From NCBI GenBank assembly GCA_003141435.1, contig PLLW01000082.1:1-42143 (forward strand): DNA of 42,143 bases, read 5' to 3'. Under the pieces are notes generated by a model, which saw only the letters and a list, made by a program, of their open reading frames with translations, was not told where the DNA came from and ran no database searches. The position numbers and the translations under genes were made by a program. Shown piece by piece: positions 5,837-14,012 of the stretch. The stretch comes from Ignavibacteriales bacterium. GTDB lineage: Bacteria; Bacteroidota; Ignavibacteria; Ignavibacteriales; Ignavibacteriaceae. Each line of letters begins with the position of its first letter. Positions within the stretch are counted from its first letter, which is position 1.

Positions 5837-8228
5837 TAGTGGAAATAGTTTAGGCGAGACCTATGTCGAGATCAGCGCTAAGGTCGATAAAATGGAACAG
5901 AGCCTTAACGATCTTAAGAGTACGACAGCCACAAAGGCAGAGGAAATAGGGAGCGTATTCTCCGATAAAATCGGTGCGGGTATAACTAAAGTCACCGGCA
6001 TGTTAGCGGGATTTTTCGCAGCTGCAAAGATTTTTGATTTTCTCAAGGAAGGTGTTGACCTATACGGAAAGTCTGAGACCGCTCTCACTAAATTAAATTT
6101 CGCTGTTGGCGCAGCTTCAAAGGAGCTTGATAAATACGCAGACTCGTTAGATAAAACTACAAGATTTAAGAAAAATGATTTGCTTGAGGGCATGTCATTT
6201 ATGGGCATGTACACAAGAAACGCAGATACAATTAAACAGCTTACTCAGGCTGCAATGGACTTAGCAACCGCAAGGGGAATGAGCTTTGAAGCCGCAGGGA
6301 CAATGATAACACGGTCTTTCGGTTCTCAGGCAAACGCTTTAAGACGTATGGGTATTGACGTACAGGGAGTGAGCGGCTCTGAGGAACGTCTTAAGATGAT
6401 AACCGAAGGCATATCTAATCACTTCGGGGGAGTGGCTCAGGCAAGTGCTAACACGTACGCCGGACGTATGGAAATTCTCAGCCATAAGGTCGAGGAGCTT
6501 CAAAAGGGAATGGGAGCGGAGCTTGTACCGGCTATCGAAGCAGTAACAGGCAGCTTTAGTGGAGCAATCGACAAGGGAAATAACACTACTGCCATGATGC
6601 AAGGGCTCGGAATTGCAGCGAAAATTATAGCCGGAGCTTTCTTACTTATTAAAATTGCCATTTTAGAGACTGGTGACATCATGGGAACTTTCGGAGCTTC
6701 TTTTGTCGCTTTTGCTATGGGAGATTTTAAGCATGCAGTTCAAATATGGGGGAGTGGTTTAACTGCAATGAAAAATGACGCAGTGGACTCATACGACTCG
6801 ATAGCAAGTTTATTCAAGGCTAATCAAAAACTTGAAATGAATGTTAAAGTGAAACCTCTTAACATGGGAGACCCCACAAAAGCAGATCAGAAAGCCGCAG
6901 CCGACTTAAAGAAAGAAGCGGAGGCTCAGGCTAAAGATCAACTTGACGTACAATATCAGCTCATGGAAGCATACGGAAAACTTTACAGAGACGATATAAA
7001 AAACAAATATGATAAAGACGAGAAAGAAGCAAGTGACGAGTATAATATCGGTATGCTTAAACTTGAGAATGAAGAAAAGGTTGGCGGGCTCAGTGTGGCT
7101 CAGCAGCAAATTATTAACGATAAGAAAAAACTTTTAGGAGTCGCTTTAGAAACCGCTCTCAAGGAAGCTAATCAGGGCAGAGTCGACGATGAGAAAAAAG
7201 CGGAGGAAGAATTACTCGCTAAAAAAATAGAATTTGAAAAGTCGTACGACGCTCAAATAACATCACTTGAGAAAGAAAGAGTTGACACTCAGATCAGAGA
7301 CCATACTCTCTCACTTGAGGAATATAAAACATATTTAGCGAAACTTCTCGCAGCAAAATTGAAATCTTTGGAAGAAGAAAACGAAAAAATTAAAGCAAAG
7401 AATAAAGAGCTTGGTACTAATAAACCCTTAATCGACATCACTCAGCAGAAACAGTTTGGAGAGAAAGAGGACAAATCAAATGTAAGCGATTATCAAAAAG
7501 CGCAACAGGATAAGTTAGTCGTAGCATGGAAAAAGAATAATTCCTTTATGTATGACTCGACTACGAATCTTACAAAATCACTTGTGAGTAATTGGAAAAG
7601 TACAATAACTCAAATGATGAATGGGACAAAGAATTTAGGCGAAGGTCTTAAAAGCATTTTCAAAGATGCTGGCGCAAGTATTATCGACTCCATAGTGACA
7701 GCACTTGGAAATATTGTAGAGAAATACATTGAAAGTATTTTTATTCAAGAAGCAGTGTCAGAGGGAGCACAGACGACGGCTGTTATTGCGGGCGTGACAA
7801 CGGGAGGGCTTTTGGCGGCTGCATATGCAGAGCCAGCTATGTTAGCAAGTATAATGAGTTTTGGAGGTGCGGATACTGCGGGAATGGCTGGATTTTCTAT
7901 GGCAATGACTTTAGCACGCGGTTTTAGTATAGCTCCGAAATTAGCGCAGGGAGGCGATTTTACAGTACCGCCAGGTTTTCCTAATGACTCTTACCCGATC
8001 TTAGTAGAAAGCGGGGAACACGTACAAGTTACACCCGCAGGGCAGAGCTCAAATAATAACATGGATATTGTGAACGCCATACTTGCACTTAATCGAAATT
8101 TAATAAATAAAAACATGAGTCCGATTGTAAACGTGCATGCTAACATAGACGGTTTGACGTTCACAAGGGAGACTGTTAATAAAAGTCAGCTACGATTAAA
8201 TAACGCAGGGGTTAGGAATGTCGTATAG
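5829..8228 (+). CDS. tail tape measure protein
   Basis: A 799-residue protein, the longest of the tail block after the fibre. It has an N-terminal heptad-like region (VEISAKVDKMEQSLNDLKS) and hydrophobic stretches near residues 50-70 and 255-300 and again at 650-700. A long charged helical region (~residues 370-540) is rich in Lys/Glu/Ala, and a Gly-rich C-terminus follows. This composition and its position after the chaperone identify a tape measure, which sets tail length and helps DNA entry. The start is TTG with GAAGGAGG (5816-5823) five bases upstream; it overlaps the end of the frameshift product. No peptidase or lysozyme domain is visible. At the usual ~0.15 nm per residue the tail would be roughly 120 nm (estimate). 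Confidence 0.85.
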   Translation: MSDSGNSLGETYVEISAKVDKMEQSLNDLKSTTATKAEEIGSVFSDKIGAGITKVTGMLAGFFAAAKIFDFLKEGVDLYGKSETALTKLNFAVGAASKELDKYADSLDKTTRFKKNDLLEGMSFMGMYTRNADTIKQLTQAAMDLATARGMSFEAAGTMITRSFGSQANALRRMGIDVQGVSGSEERLKMITEGISNHFGGVAQASANTYAGRMEILSHKVEELQKGMGAELVPAIEAVTGSFSGAIDKGNNTTAMMQGLGIAAKIIAGAFLLIKIAILETGDIMGTFGASFVAFAMGDFKHAVQIWGSGLTAMKNDAVDSYDSIASLFKANQKLEMNVKVKPLNMGDPTKADQKAAADLKKEAEAQAKDQLDVQYQLMEAYGKLYRDDIKNKYDKDEKEASDEYNIGMLKLENEEKVGGLSVAQQQIINDKKKLLGVALETALKEANQGRVDDEKKAEEELLAKKIEFEKSYDAQITSLEKERVDTQIRDHTLSLEEYKTYLAKLLAAKLKSLEEENEKIKAKNKELGTNKPLIDITQQKQFGEKEDKSNVSDYQKAQQDKLVVAWKKNNSFMYDSTTNLTKSLVSNWKSTITQMMNGTKNLGEGLKSIFKDAGASIIDSIVTALGNIVEKYIESIFIQEAVSEGAQTTAVIAGVTTGGLLAAAYAEPAMLASIMSFGGADTAGMAGFSMAMTLARGFSIAPKLAQGGDFTVPPGFPNDSYPILVESGEHVQVTPAGQSSNNNMDIVNAILALNRNLINKNMSPIVNVHANIDGLTFTRETVNKSQLRLNNAGVRNVV

Positions 8229-9438
8229 CTTAAAATTATATGTCGGCTCTGCATGGCAGGACATAAGCGATTATGTCGATATAACGAATAGCGTATTTCC
8301 AATTCAGGAGCATACGGACAGGGGAGAGCCTGTTATTTCGACTTTTGATTTAAGCATATTTGATAAAATCCCGTACGCTTTAACAGTCGGCGCAGACGTT
8401 AGGTTATTTCTGGACTCGGTAGTTCTAAAAAAATACGTTATAACAAAAGCGAATAGGGATATAGAGACTTCGTTCTGGACAGTGTCTCTTAGTTATGCTT
8501 ACCAAAAGCTAACAGTGAAAAAAATATGTTCGAGCGTGCTGCAAGCTCAGTTAGACGCCTCAAATATGGCATTTAATTACTCCACAGATAACACAGGACA
8601 CGAGAATGTAACATATTTGTATTTACTGCAATGTATGTTTCAGGCGTGCGGTTTTCCTCTTAGTATTATGCCTGACGTATGGAAAGCGGTTATTTTTAAT
8701 ATTGACCTAACGAGCGGACTTCCAATGACAGGCTCGACACAGATTGAACTTGCTCAGGTGTGCCTTGATATGCAAATGGTCTGGGCGTTGAATCAGGACA
8801 CCATATTTCATGGAGCGGGAAGCGTAAATGATAAAGCGGTGAATGTCTTAAGACCGTACCTATGGGACTTTGTAAGAATGACGTTGCCAATTTTCAAATT
8901 AACAATAATAGACGACCCCGATAATCCAGACGGCTATAGACTTATAAGAAATGATTGGCTTCCCCTGATAACGGTCGACTGCAATTATTTATATAAAAGT
9001 CAGATTTTCGGCTATCAGACTGCGGGACAGCCAGCTCAGGGGGACGGTGTGAGTGTTGGTTTCAAGGCTGCTAACAGATCAGATTATTATACGTACACTT
9101 TCGCCGCTAAAATCGACCCGAGTATTCAGAGGGATTATGTCGAGTCGGCAGCATCAAATGATTTACTCTCTCTCGATTGGTATAATAATTTAAGATTTTT
9201 ATTTCGCACCTCTCCGTCCCCTTCGGACTACATTCACGTGTATATGATAGGTGATGATTGTATTTGGTTCGATATGGTTGATTATGCGACACACGGTCGC
9301 CTTTGTGTCGTTCGGATATTATCAGACTATACTCTCCAGACTATTACAGGCGCGATAAGTATAGGACACTACTTTCAAGTGCTCTCGTTACAGTATGACC
9401 TTAATGGCGAATTTATGTTAATAACGCAAAATGTTTAA
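8218..9438 (+). CDS. tail tip / baseplate hub-like protein
   Basis: A 406-residue, beta-rich protein directly downstream of the tape measure, overlapping it by 11 bases, with GGGGTTAGGA before the ATG. The N-terminus (SLKLYVGSAWQDISDYV) resembles tail-tip proteins that open with a domain binding the tube end, and the middle (YLLQCMFQACGFPLS; LDMQMVWALNQDTIFHGAG) recalls hub proteins of the gpD/gp27 kind. This is judged by position and style only; no catalytic motif is present. Probable distal tail or hub component. Followed nine bases later by a gene with a strong ribosome binding site. Confidence 0.5.
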   Translation: MSYSLKLYVGSAWQDISDYVDITNSVFPIQEHTDRGEPVISTFDLSIFDKIPYALTVGADVRLFLDSVVLKKYVITKANRDIETSFWTVSLSYAYQKLTVKKICSSVLQAQLDASNMAFNYSTDNTGHENVTYLYLLQCMFQACGFPLSIMPDVWKAVIFNIDLTSGLPMTGSTQIELAQVCLDMQMVWALNQDTIFHGAGSVNDKAVNVLRPYLWDFVRMTLPIFKLTIIDDPDNPDGYRLIRNDWLPLITVDCNYLYKSQIFGYQTAGQPAQGDGVSVGFKAANRSDYYTYTFAAKIDPSIQRDYVESAASNDLLSLDWYNNLRFLFRTSPSPSDYIHVYMIGDDCIWFDMVDYATHGRLCVVRILSDYTLQTITGAISIGHYFQVLSLQYDLNGEFMLITQNV

Positions 9439-9447
9439 GGAGGAATA

Positions 9448-9954
9448 ATGTTTTTTGGAATGGGCAGCCCTGCGCTAATCAACGGCGGTAATACGGTAGT
9501 TTTAGATCATGCAGTTCTAACGCCGACGTTTTCAGTACCGGACGAAGTGCTATCGACCTCACTATTTACGAGAAAGAGAAATTGGAAAACTTACGGAGAT
9601 TATGCAGAATTTGAGATTGTAGTTAATCTCCACAAATATTGCGTGGAGATTGACGGTATAACTCCGAGAGATAAATTTATCCAAATATACGCCCTCAATC
9701 ATGCGGACGTCTATTTTAAGGCTTGCGCAGACGGAGCAATTTTGAAAGACGGAAGTGGAGCGAGTGTGTTTTTTCACGTTACAGACATTACGCCTTATTA
9801 CTTAAACGATATTATTGATTATGACATGGTAATTATCAAATTGCAAAGTGCTACGTATGTCGATCTTGCAGCGTGTCTCGCTGACCCCGCTACATGGACG
9901 CTTGAGGGTGGCGGGCATGTTGTTGACGAGAATGGCTGGCATGTTATATTATAA
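9448..9954 (+). CDS. tail-associated protein of unknown function
   Basis: A 168-residue protein with mixed alpha/beta pattern, no signal peptide and no membrane segment. A perfect AAGGAGG (9437-9443) lies four bases before ATG. It lies between the hub-like protein and the fibre, so a distal tail or fibre-attachment role is likely. The centre (FTRKRNWKTYGDYAEFEIVVNLHKY) resembles strands of tube-like or Dit-like domains, but this is not firm. No further motif recognised. Confidence 0.45.
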   Translation: MFFGMGSPALINGGNTVVLDHAVLTPTFSVPDEVLSTSLFTRKRNWKTYGDYAEFEIVVNLHKYCVEIDGITPRDKFIQIYALNHADVYFKACADGAILKDGSGASVFFHVTDITPYYLNDIIDYDMVIIKLQSATYVDLAACLADPATWTLEGGGHVVDENGWHVIL

Positions 9955-9982
9955 AATTTTTAATAAATAATTAGGAGATAAA

Positions 9983-12460
9983 GTGAAACTCAGACACATA
10001 ATTTTTACGTTACTTTTATCGGTGTTAACATTTCCAACGTTAGCGCAGGACAAAAGAATAGATCAGTTTCCACCGGCAACGGTGATCAATAGCGCAGACC
10101 TAATTCCTATTTTTCAGAATGGCGTAACTAAGAAAATTACAGATTCATTATTCAATGCGGGAAATGATACTACTAAGTACCAACCTAAAGGAAGTTATCT
10201 AACTGCATCTTCTACTTTGAATGCTTCCAAATTGACAGGGACGATCAATGATTGTACAGTTGGTAAATTAACTTTCGGTGTTGAGGCGTATGATTGGAAT
10301 CAAGCTGATGCTAATTCGTCTGTCTTTGATGTTAGTTCGTATGGAAATTATACTTACTTCATTATGAGTGGGACAAATACACAGGAAGGAGTCACAATCG
10401 CTACCATTAACGGCGGAGTGAATGGAAGACAGATCATACTTCAATATAATGATACAAACCCTTTTGGATTGGAAATAGACTCAACAGCATCGATACACCT
10501 TGCAACCCATTCGTACGTTATGGCTAAGGGCTATAATATCACATTGATATATTATAGTGGTATATGGAATGAAGTTTCAAGGAATGTCACACCTTCGAGT
10601 GGGGGTAGTATAACCGGTACCCCTTGGGCATCAATGGGGTATCTTACCTCTTCCAGTACTTTAGATGCTTCCAAGCTGACAGGAACGATCAATAATTGTA
10701 CAATTGGTAAATTAACTTTCGGTGTTGAGGCGTATGATTGGAATCAAGCTGATGCTAATTCGTCTGTCTTTGATGTTAGTTCGTATGGAAATTATACTTA
10801 CTTCATTATGAGTGGGACAAATACACAGGAAGGAGTCACAATCGCTACCATTAACGGCGGAGTGAATGGAAGACAGATCATACTTCAATATAATGATACA
10901 AACCCTTTTGGATTGGAAATAGACTCAACAGCATCGATACACCTTTCAACCCATTCGTACGTAATGGCTAAAGGCTATAATATCACATTGATATATTATA
11001 GTGGTATATGGAATGAAGTTTCAAGGAATGTCACACCTTCGAGTGGGGGTAGTATAACCGGTACCCCTTGGACATCGATGGGTTATCTTACATCTTCCAG
11101 CACATTAGATGCCTCCAAGTTAAATTCAGCTCCTTGGACATCAATGGGCTATCCGAGAACAGCGACGGACAGTTATCCGGCTTCTCCGAACATTGGAGAT
11201 TTCAGTTATGATAATAATAGCACCTCTCTGAGTTACTATAACGGTGGTTCATGGACACCAATATCTAGCGGTTCAGGAGCGTTTCCAGGATTCGGTACTT
11301 CCAGTTCTACTGCTTGTGTTGGTAACGATTCAAGATTATCAAATTCAAGGACAGCCTCGGATGTTTCTGCGTGGGCTAAAGCATCTACTAAACCTACTTA
11401 CACTTATTCGGAAGTAGGAGCTGCACCAGCTGGAAGCTATTTAACTTCTTCTTCTACTTTGGACGTTTCGAAATTAAGCAGTACTCCGTGGACATCAGCA
11501 GGGTATGTAACCGGAACTCCGTGGACTTCAATGGGCTATCCGAGAACAGCAACAGACAGTTATCCGGCTTTTCCGAACATTGGAGATTTCAGTTATGATA
11601 ATAATAGCACCTCTCTGAGTTATTATAACGATGGTTCATGGATACCAATAGCTGATTCTAATTATGCTTATAAAAAAGCAATGAGTGATGCCAAATATCA
11701 GCCACTTGGTAGGCAAAGTTCCAATATTACTACTTTTAGTTGCAATCTAATTGGCACTGATTCGGTATTTAATATTAGTGGATATGCAAATTACAGTTAC
11801 TTCCTTGTGAAGCCTGGAGCGGATGCTTCGCACACACGATTTATTGCGCATATTATTGGCGGTACGACGAATGGGAGACAGATCACGCTTCAGTATCACG
11901 ATTCAACAGACCAACTTTTTTTGGTAATAAAATCGGGAGCAAACTTAAAACTTGCAACTACTGATAACTATATAATGCACGACCAATTTGTCTTAACATT
12001 AATATATTATAACGGCATCTGGTCTGAGGTTTCAAGAGCAACTGACCCGCACCTATCTGGCTTTGCGCAAACAAGTCAAGAATCTGGTGATACCTGGCCA
12101 TCTTCTCCTAATGAGGGAGATATTGTCGTTAATGAAGATAATAGCAATGCTTTTATGTTAATATCCGGTGACTGGACGCAAATCAGTTCACAATTTCCAG
12201 GATTCGGTACTTCCAGTTTTACTGCTTGTGTAGGTAACGATTCAAGATTATCAGATTCAAGATATGCTAAGGGTACAGGAACGGCAGATGTTACAACTGC
12301 TTTAAGGGGAAATAATACATGGGTAAAAACTCCGAGAGTAATGAGTGTTAATGGTGCGCACTCAAGCAATCCTAATCAGGGCGATATGGATATAGATACT
12401 GAGAATAATAATCTCTACATGTATATAAATAGCGCGTGGAAAACCATTACACATAATTAA
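9983..12460 (+). CDS. repeat-built tail fibre / adhesin with Sec signal peptide
   Basis: An 825-residue protein starting at GTG after AGGAG (9972-9976). Residues 1-21 form a clear signal peptide (basic start, LLLSVL core, TLA|Q). The following RIDQFPPATVINSADLIPIFQNGVTKK segment is the 'interaction with tape/shaft' style opening found in many phage fibres. A ~148-residue module occurs twice almost identically (about residues 73-220 and 221-368) and a third diverged copy lies near 578-688. Two shorter modules (MGYPRTATDSYPA.PNIGDF...; FPGFGTSS.TACVGNDSRL) also occur twice each. Content is rich in Ser, Thr, Asn, Gly and Tyr, as in fibres. The signal peptide is unexpected for a virion protein. 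It may instead be displayed or secreted by the lysogen. Confidence 0.6.
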   Translation: MKLRHIIFTLLLSVLTFPTLAQDKRIDQFPPATVINSADLIPIFQNGVTKKITDSLFNAGNDTTKYQPKGSYLTASSTLNASKLTGTINDCTVGKLTFGVEAYDWNQADANSSVFDVSSYGNYTYFIMSGTNTQEGVTIATINGGVNGRQIILQYNDTNPFGLEIDSTASIHLATHSYVMAKGYNITLIYYSGIWNEVSRNVTPSSGGSITGTPWASMGYLTSSSTLDASKLTGTINNCTIGKLTFGVEAYDWNQADANSSVFDVSSYGNYTYFIMSGTNTQEGVTIATINGGVNGRQIILQYNDTNPFGLEIDSTASIHLSTHSYVMAKGYNITLIYYSGIWNEVSRNVTPSSGGSITGTPWTSMGYLTSSSTLDASKLNSAPWTSMGYPRTATDSYPASPNIGDFSYDNNSTSLSYYNGGSWTPISSGSGAFPGFGTSSSTACVGNDSRLSNSRTASDVSAWAKASTKPTYTYSEVGAAPAGSYLTSSSTLDVSKLSSTPWTSAGYVTGTPWTSMGYPRTATDSYPAFPNIGDFSYDNNSTSLSYYNDGSWIPIADSNYAYKKAMSDAKYQPLGRQSSNITTFSCNLIGTDSVFNISGYANYSYFLVKPGADASHTRFIAHIIGGTTNGRQITLQYHDSTDQLFLVIKSGANLKLATTDNYIMHDQFVLTLIYYNGIWSEVSRATDPHLSGFAQTSQESGDTWPSSPNEGDIVVNEDNSNAFMLISGDWTQISSQFPGFGTSSFTACVGNDSRLSDSRYAKGTGTADVTTALRGNNTWVKTPRVMSVNGAHSSNPNQGDMDIDTENNNLYMYINSAWKTITHN
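10204..11091 (+). repeat. two tandem copies of a ~444-bp repeat inside the fibre gene
   Basis: Copies lie at about 10204-10647 and 10648-11091, in frame (148 codons) with an offset of exactly 444 bases. From about 10262 to 10620 they are nearly identical, with only scattered single-base differences such as GATTGTACAGTT versus AATTGTACAATT. A third copy at about 11717-12045 is recognisable mainly at protein level. High identity at DNA level indicates recent duplication or homogenisation by recombination. Confidence 0.9.
11141..11647 (+). repeat. dispersed ~120-bp repeat pair inside the fibre gene
   Basis: Two close copies at about 11141-11260 and 11528-11647 begin TCAATGGGCTATCCGAGAACAGC and encode the MGYPRTATDSYPA.PNIGDFSYDNN module. 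A further short pair (FPGFGTSS.TACVGNDSRL) lies at about 11281-11340 and 12195-12250. Together with the 444-bp tandem repeat the gene is a mosaic of shuffled modules. Confidence 0.8.
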
Positions 12461-12483
12461 TAATTTAATAGAAGGAAACAAAC

Positions 12484-12726
12484 ATGAAATCATGGAGAAT
12501 AATCGTCCTTGTTATATTACTCATATTGAGTTGTGTGGCATATAAATTGTCGGCACAGGTTCGGGAGGATTCAGTAAAACAAGTTGAATTGAAAAATGAT
12601 TTTGAATTTTTCCAGAAACAAAAAGCTGCTATTGATTCCCAGAGTATTGGGTATTCATATATAATGCATTATCTATATCAAAAATCTCTGATGATTGAAG
12701 AGAAGAAACGATTTAAGGAAAAATGA
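12484..12726 (+). CDS. small exported or membrane-anchored phage protein
   Basis: An 80-residue protein with an N-terminal hydrophobic segment (WRIIVLVILLILSCVAYKLSAQ) that can be a signal peptide ending near SAQ or a membrane anchor; the Cys at residue 17 gives a weak lipobox-like context (LILSC). The rest is charged and helical (VKQVELKNDFEFFQKQKAAI...EEKKRFKEK). It follows the fibre gene with AGAAGGAA (12471-12478) as ribosome binding site and is the last gene before the attachment site. Possible fibre assembly helper, spanin-like or lysogen-expressed protein; none can be shown. Confidence 0.5.
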   Translation: MKSWRIIVLVILLILSCVAYKLSAQVREDSVKQVELKNDFEFFQKQKAAIDSQSIGYSYIMHYLYQKSLMIEEKKRFKEK

Positions 12727-12761
12727 TAACGTTGTCACCCATTTGTCACCCAAACGTTATC
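12725..12761 (+). repeat. 9-bp inverted repeat enclosing two 10-bp direct repeats
   Basis: GATAACGTT (12725-12733) and AACGTTATC (12753-12761) are perfect inverted copies, separated by 19 bases. Inside and overlapping lie two copies of TTGTCACCCA (12732-12741 and 12743-12752), 11 bases apart, i.e. about one helical turn. There is no T-tract, so it is not a terminator. Position 70-100 bases from the tRNA-Phe remnant suggests integrase/excisionase arm-type binding sites. This is inference. Confidence 0.5.
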
Positions 12762-12829
12762 GGGAGAGGGCAATCAACTTACATCCAGGGTATAAAAAGC
12801 GTATTTTAGCATGTGTTTTAGGGATAGTT

Positions 12830-12876
12830 AAGGACTGAAAATCCTTGTGTCGGGGGTTCAATTCCCTCTCTGCCCA
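12830..12876 (+). other. prophage attachment site: displaced 3' half of tRNA-Phe(GAA)
   Basis: The sequence folds as the 3' half of a tRNA: anticodon stem AAGGA/TCCTT around loop CTGAAAA (anticodon GAA), variable loop GTGTC, T-stem GGGGG/CCCTC around TTCAATT, 3' acceptor strand TCTGCCC and discriminator A. The matching 5' acceptor (GGGCAGA) and D-arm are missing upstream, so this is not a working tRNA. Phage integration into the 3' end of a tRNA gene leaves such a fragment at the far end of the prophage. The host terminator of the original gene follows directly. An intact tRNA-Phe carrying the same 3' half is expected left of the window. Confidence 0.75.
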
Positions 12877-12884
12877 CGTTCGTT

Positions 12885-12910
12885 AAGGCGCTTACCGAAG
12901 CGCCTTTTTA
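12885..12910 (+). terminator. rho-independent terminator of the original tRNA-Phe gene
   Basis: Stem GGCGCTT (12887-12893) and AAGCGCC (12898-12904) with loop ACCG, extended by two A-T pairs and followed by a short T-run. It lies eight bases after the tRNA-Phe fragment and was probably its native terminator before prophage integration. Confidence 0.8.
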
Positions 12911-12976
12911 ATTTCAAATAGCCCACTCTTTTCTTCCTTCTTCAAAAGCGGCTATTTAAGTTAATAGACAGAAAAA

Positions 12977-13008
12977 TTTGATTTTGCATTAACAGTCCCA
13001 TATATTTC
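12977..13008 (+). promoter_or_regulatory. possible Bacteroidota-type promoter for tRNA-Asp
   Basis: TTTG (12977-12980), 20 bases, then TATATTTC (13001-13008) fits the -33/-7 consensus TTTG-N19-21-TAnnTTTG with one mismatch. Transcription would start some 30 bases before the tRNA. The consensus comes from Bacteroides; its use here is assumed. Confidence 0.35.
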
Positions 13009-13043
13009 GACCTATATTTTTTAATAAGTTCTTAAATGGAATT

Positions 13044-13117
13044 GGGGTCGTAGTTCAGTTGGTTAGAACGCCTGCCTGTCACGCAGGAGGTCGCGAGTTC
13101 GAGTCTCGTCGGCCCCG
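13044..13117 (+). tRNA. tRNA-Asp (GTC)
   Basis: Complete 74-base cloverleaf. Acceptor GGGGTCG pairs with CGGCCCC (with one T-G pair), the D-arm contains GTTCAGTTGGTTAGAAC, and anticodon stem CCTGC/GCAGG encloses loop CTGTCAC with anticodon GTC. The T-arm is CGAGTTCGAGTCTCG and the discriminator base is G. CCA is not encoded. It is intact and lies just outside the prophage. Confidence 0.95.
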
Positions 13118-13122
13118 CTCAG

Positions 13123-13157
13123 TAAGCCCTTGTAAGTGAATAACTTACAGGGGTTTA
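13123..13157 (+). terminator. long hairpin after tRNA-Asp
   Basis: TAAGCCCTTGTAAGT (13123-13137) pairs with ACTTACAGGGGTTTA (13143-13157) over 15 positions with wobble pairs, closing a 5-base loop. It begins six bases after the tRNA. It lacks a long T-run, so termination is likely but not certain. The rest of the gene-free stretch up to 13342 is A/T-rich and shows nothing further that can be named. Confidence 0.5.
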
Positions 13158-13342
13158 CCATGTTAAAGGTACTACAACCGGCACAATTCTTCATTTCAAT
13201 CTCTTCCTGAATAAATTAATTAATCCCATATATACATTATATTATTAAAATAAAATATTTATTGAAACATTAGTTTTTAATAGCTATATTATTTACATAA
13301 TTTTACATAAAATTTTATTTCATTTAAAATAACGAGGTTCAA

Positions 13343-13999
13343 ATGAAAGTTATAATTACTTCTCTATTCCTTTTTTCCATACAGCTTTTTGCTGGTATCG
13401 GGGTAGGTTATTCTGATGTCGGATCTTTACCTGTTGAACTAACTTCGTTTACTGCAAAGCAAAGCGTAAGCGGTATAGAGCTTCAATGGGCAACAGCAAC
13501 TGAAGTCAGTAACTTCGGATTTGACGTTGAGAGAGCCTCTCTTGTTACACAAAACAACCAAACAAATTGGGAAAAGATTGGATTTATTAATGGACATGGT
13601 AATAGCAATTCACCAAATAAGTATAGCTTCATTGATAATAAACCACTGAATGGGAAATCCCAATATCGCTTAAAACAGATTGACAAGGATGGAGCTTTCA
13701 AATACTCAAAAACAGTAGAAGTTGTGTCCGTAATTTTGAAATATGATTTAGCCCAAAACTACCCCAATCCTTTCAATCCAACTACAGTTATTACATATTC
13801 CATACCTGCATCATCAAATGTACTGATAAATGTATATAACGTAATAGGTGAACGTATAAAAACCCTTGTAAATCAATATCAGGAAGCTGGTAGTTATAAA
13901 ATTAATTTTAATGCCGTGGGTTTAAGCAACGGGATTTATTTTTACAAAATACAATCTGGCAATTTTGTTGAAATAAAGAAAATGTTGTTATTAAAATAA
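13343..13999 (+). CDS. short secreted protein with T9SS type A sorting domain
   Basis: A 218-residue protein with a signal peptide (residues 1-17, ending QLFA). A middle module opens LPVELTSFTAKQ...LQWATATEVSNFGFDVER, and a C-terminal sorting domain of ~80 residues contains YPNPFNPTTVITYSIP, NVYNVIGERIKTLVN and GIYFYKIQSG. The C-terminal domain sends proteins through the type IX secretion system and is typical of Ignavibacteria and other Bacteroidota. The usual large passenger is missing: the protein consists almost only of the two accessory modules. A purine-rich stretch (AACGAGG, 13331-13337) precedes the ATG. The following gene begins 13 bases downstream, so they may form an operon. Confidence 0.85.
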   Translation: MKVIITSLFLFSIQLFAGIGVGYSDVGSLPVELTSFTAKQSVSGIELQWATATEVSNFGFDVERASLVTQNNQTNWEKIGFINGHGNSNSPNKYSFIDNKPLNGKSQYRLKQIDKDGAFKYSKTVEVVSVILKYDLAQNYPNPFNPTTVITYSIPASSNVLINVYNVIGERIKTLVNQYQEAGSYKINFNAVGLSNGIYFYKIQSGNFVEIKKMLLLK

Positions 14000-14012
14000 A
14001 AGGAATAAAAAA

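Noticed and set aside
5861-6682. Open frames on the reverse strand under the tape measure and other genes
   Set aside because: They lie inside strongly supported + strand genes, have no ribosome binding sites and show low-complexity translations typical of antisense shadows.
10204-11091. Diversity-generating retroelement template/variable repeats in the fibre
   Set aside because: No reverse transcriptase is seen, and the differences between copies are scattered rather than concentrated at A positions of a terminal variable region.
12725-12761. Rho-independent terminator at the palindrome
   Set aside because: The 19-base loop is long, the arms are A/T-rich and no T-run follows; nested direct repeats fit a protein-binding site better.
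12795-12876. A complete tRNA-Phe gene
   Set aside because: The 3' half is good, but no 5' acceptor strand pairing with TCTGCCC and no D-arm exist in the 30 bases before the anticodon stem.
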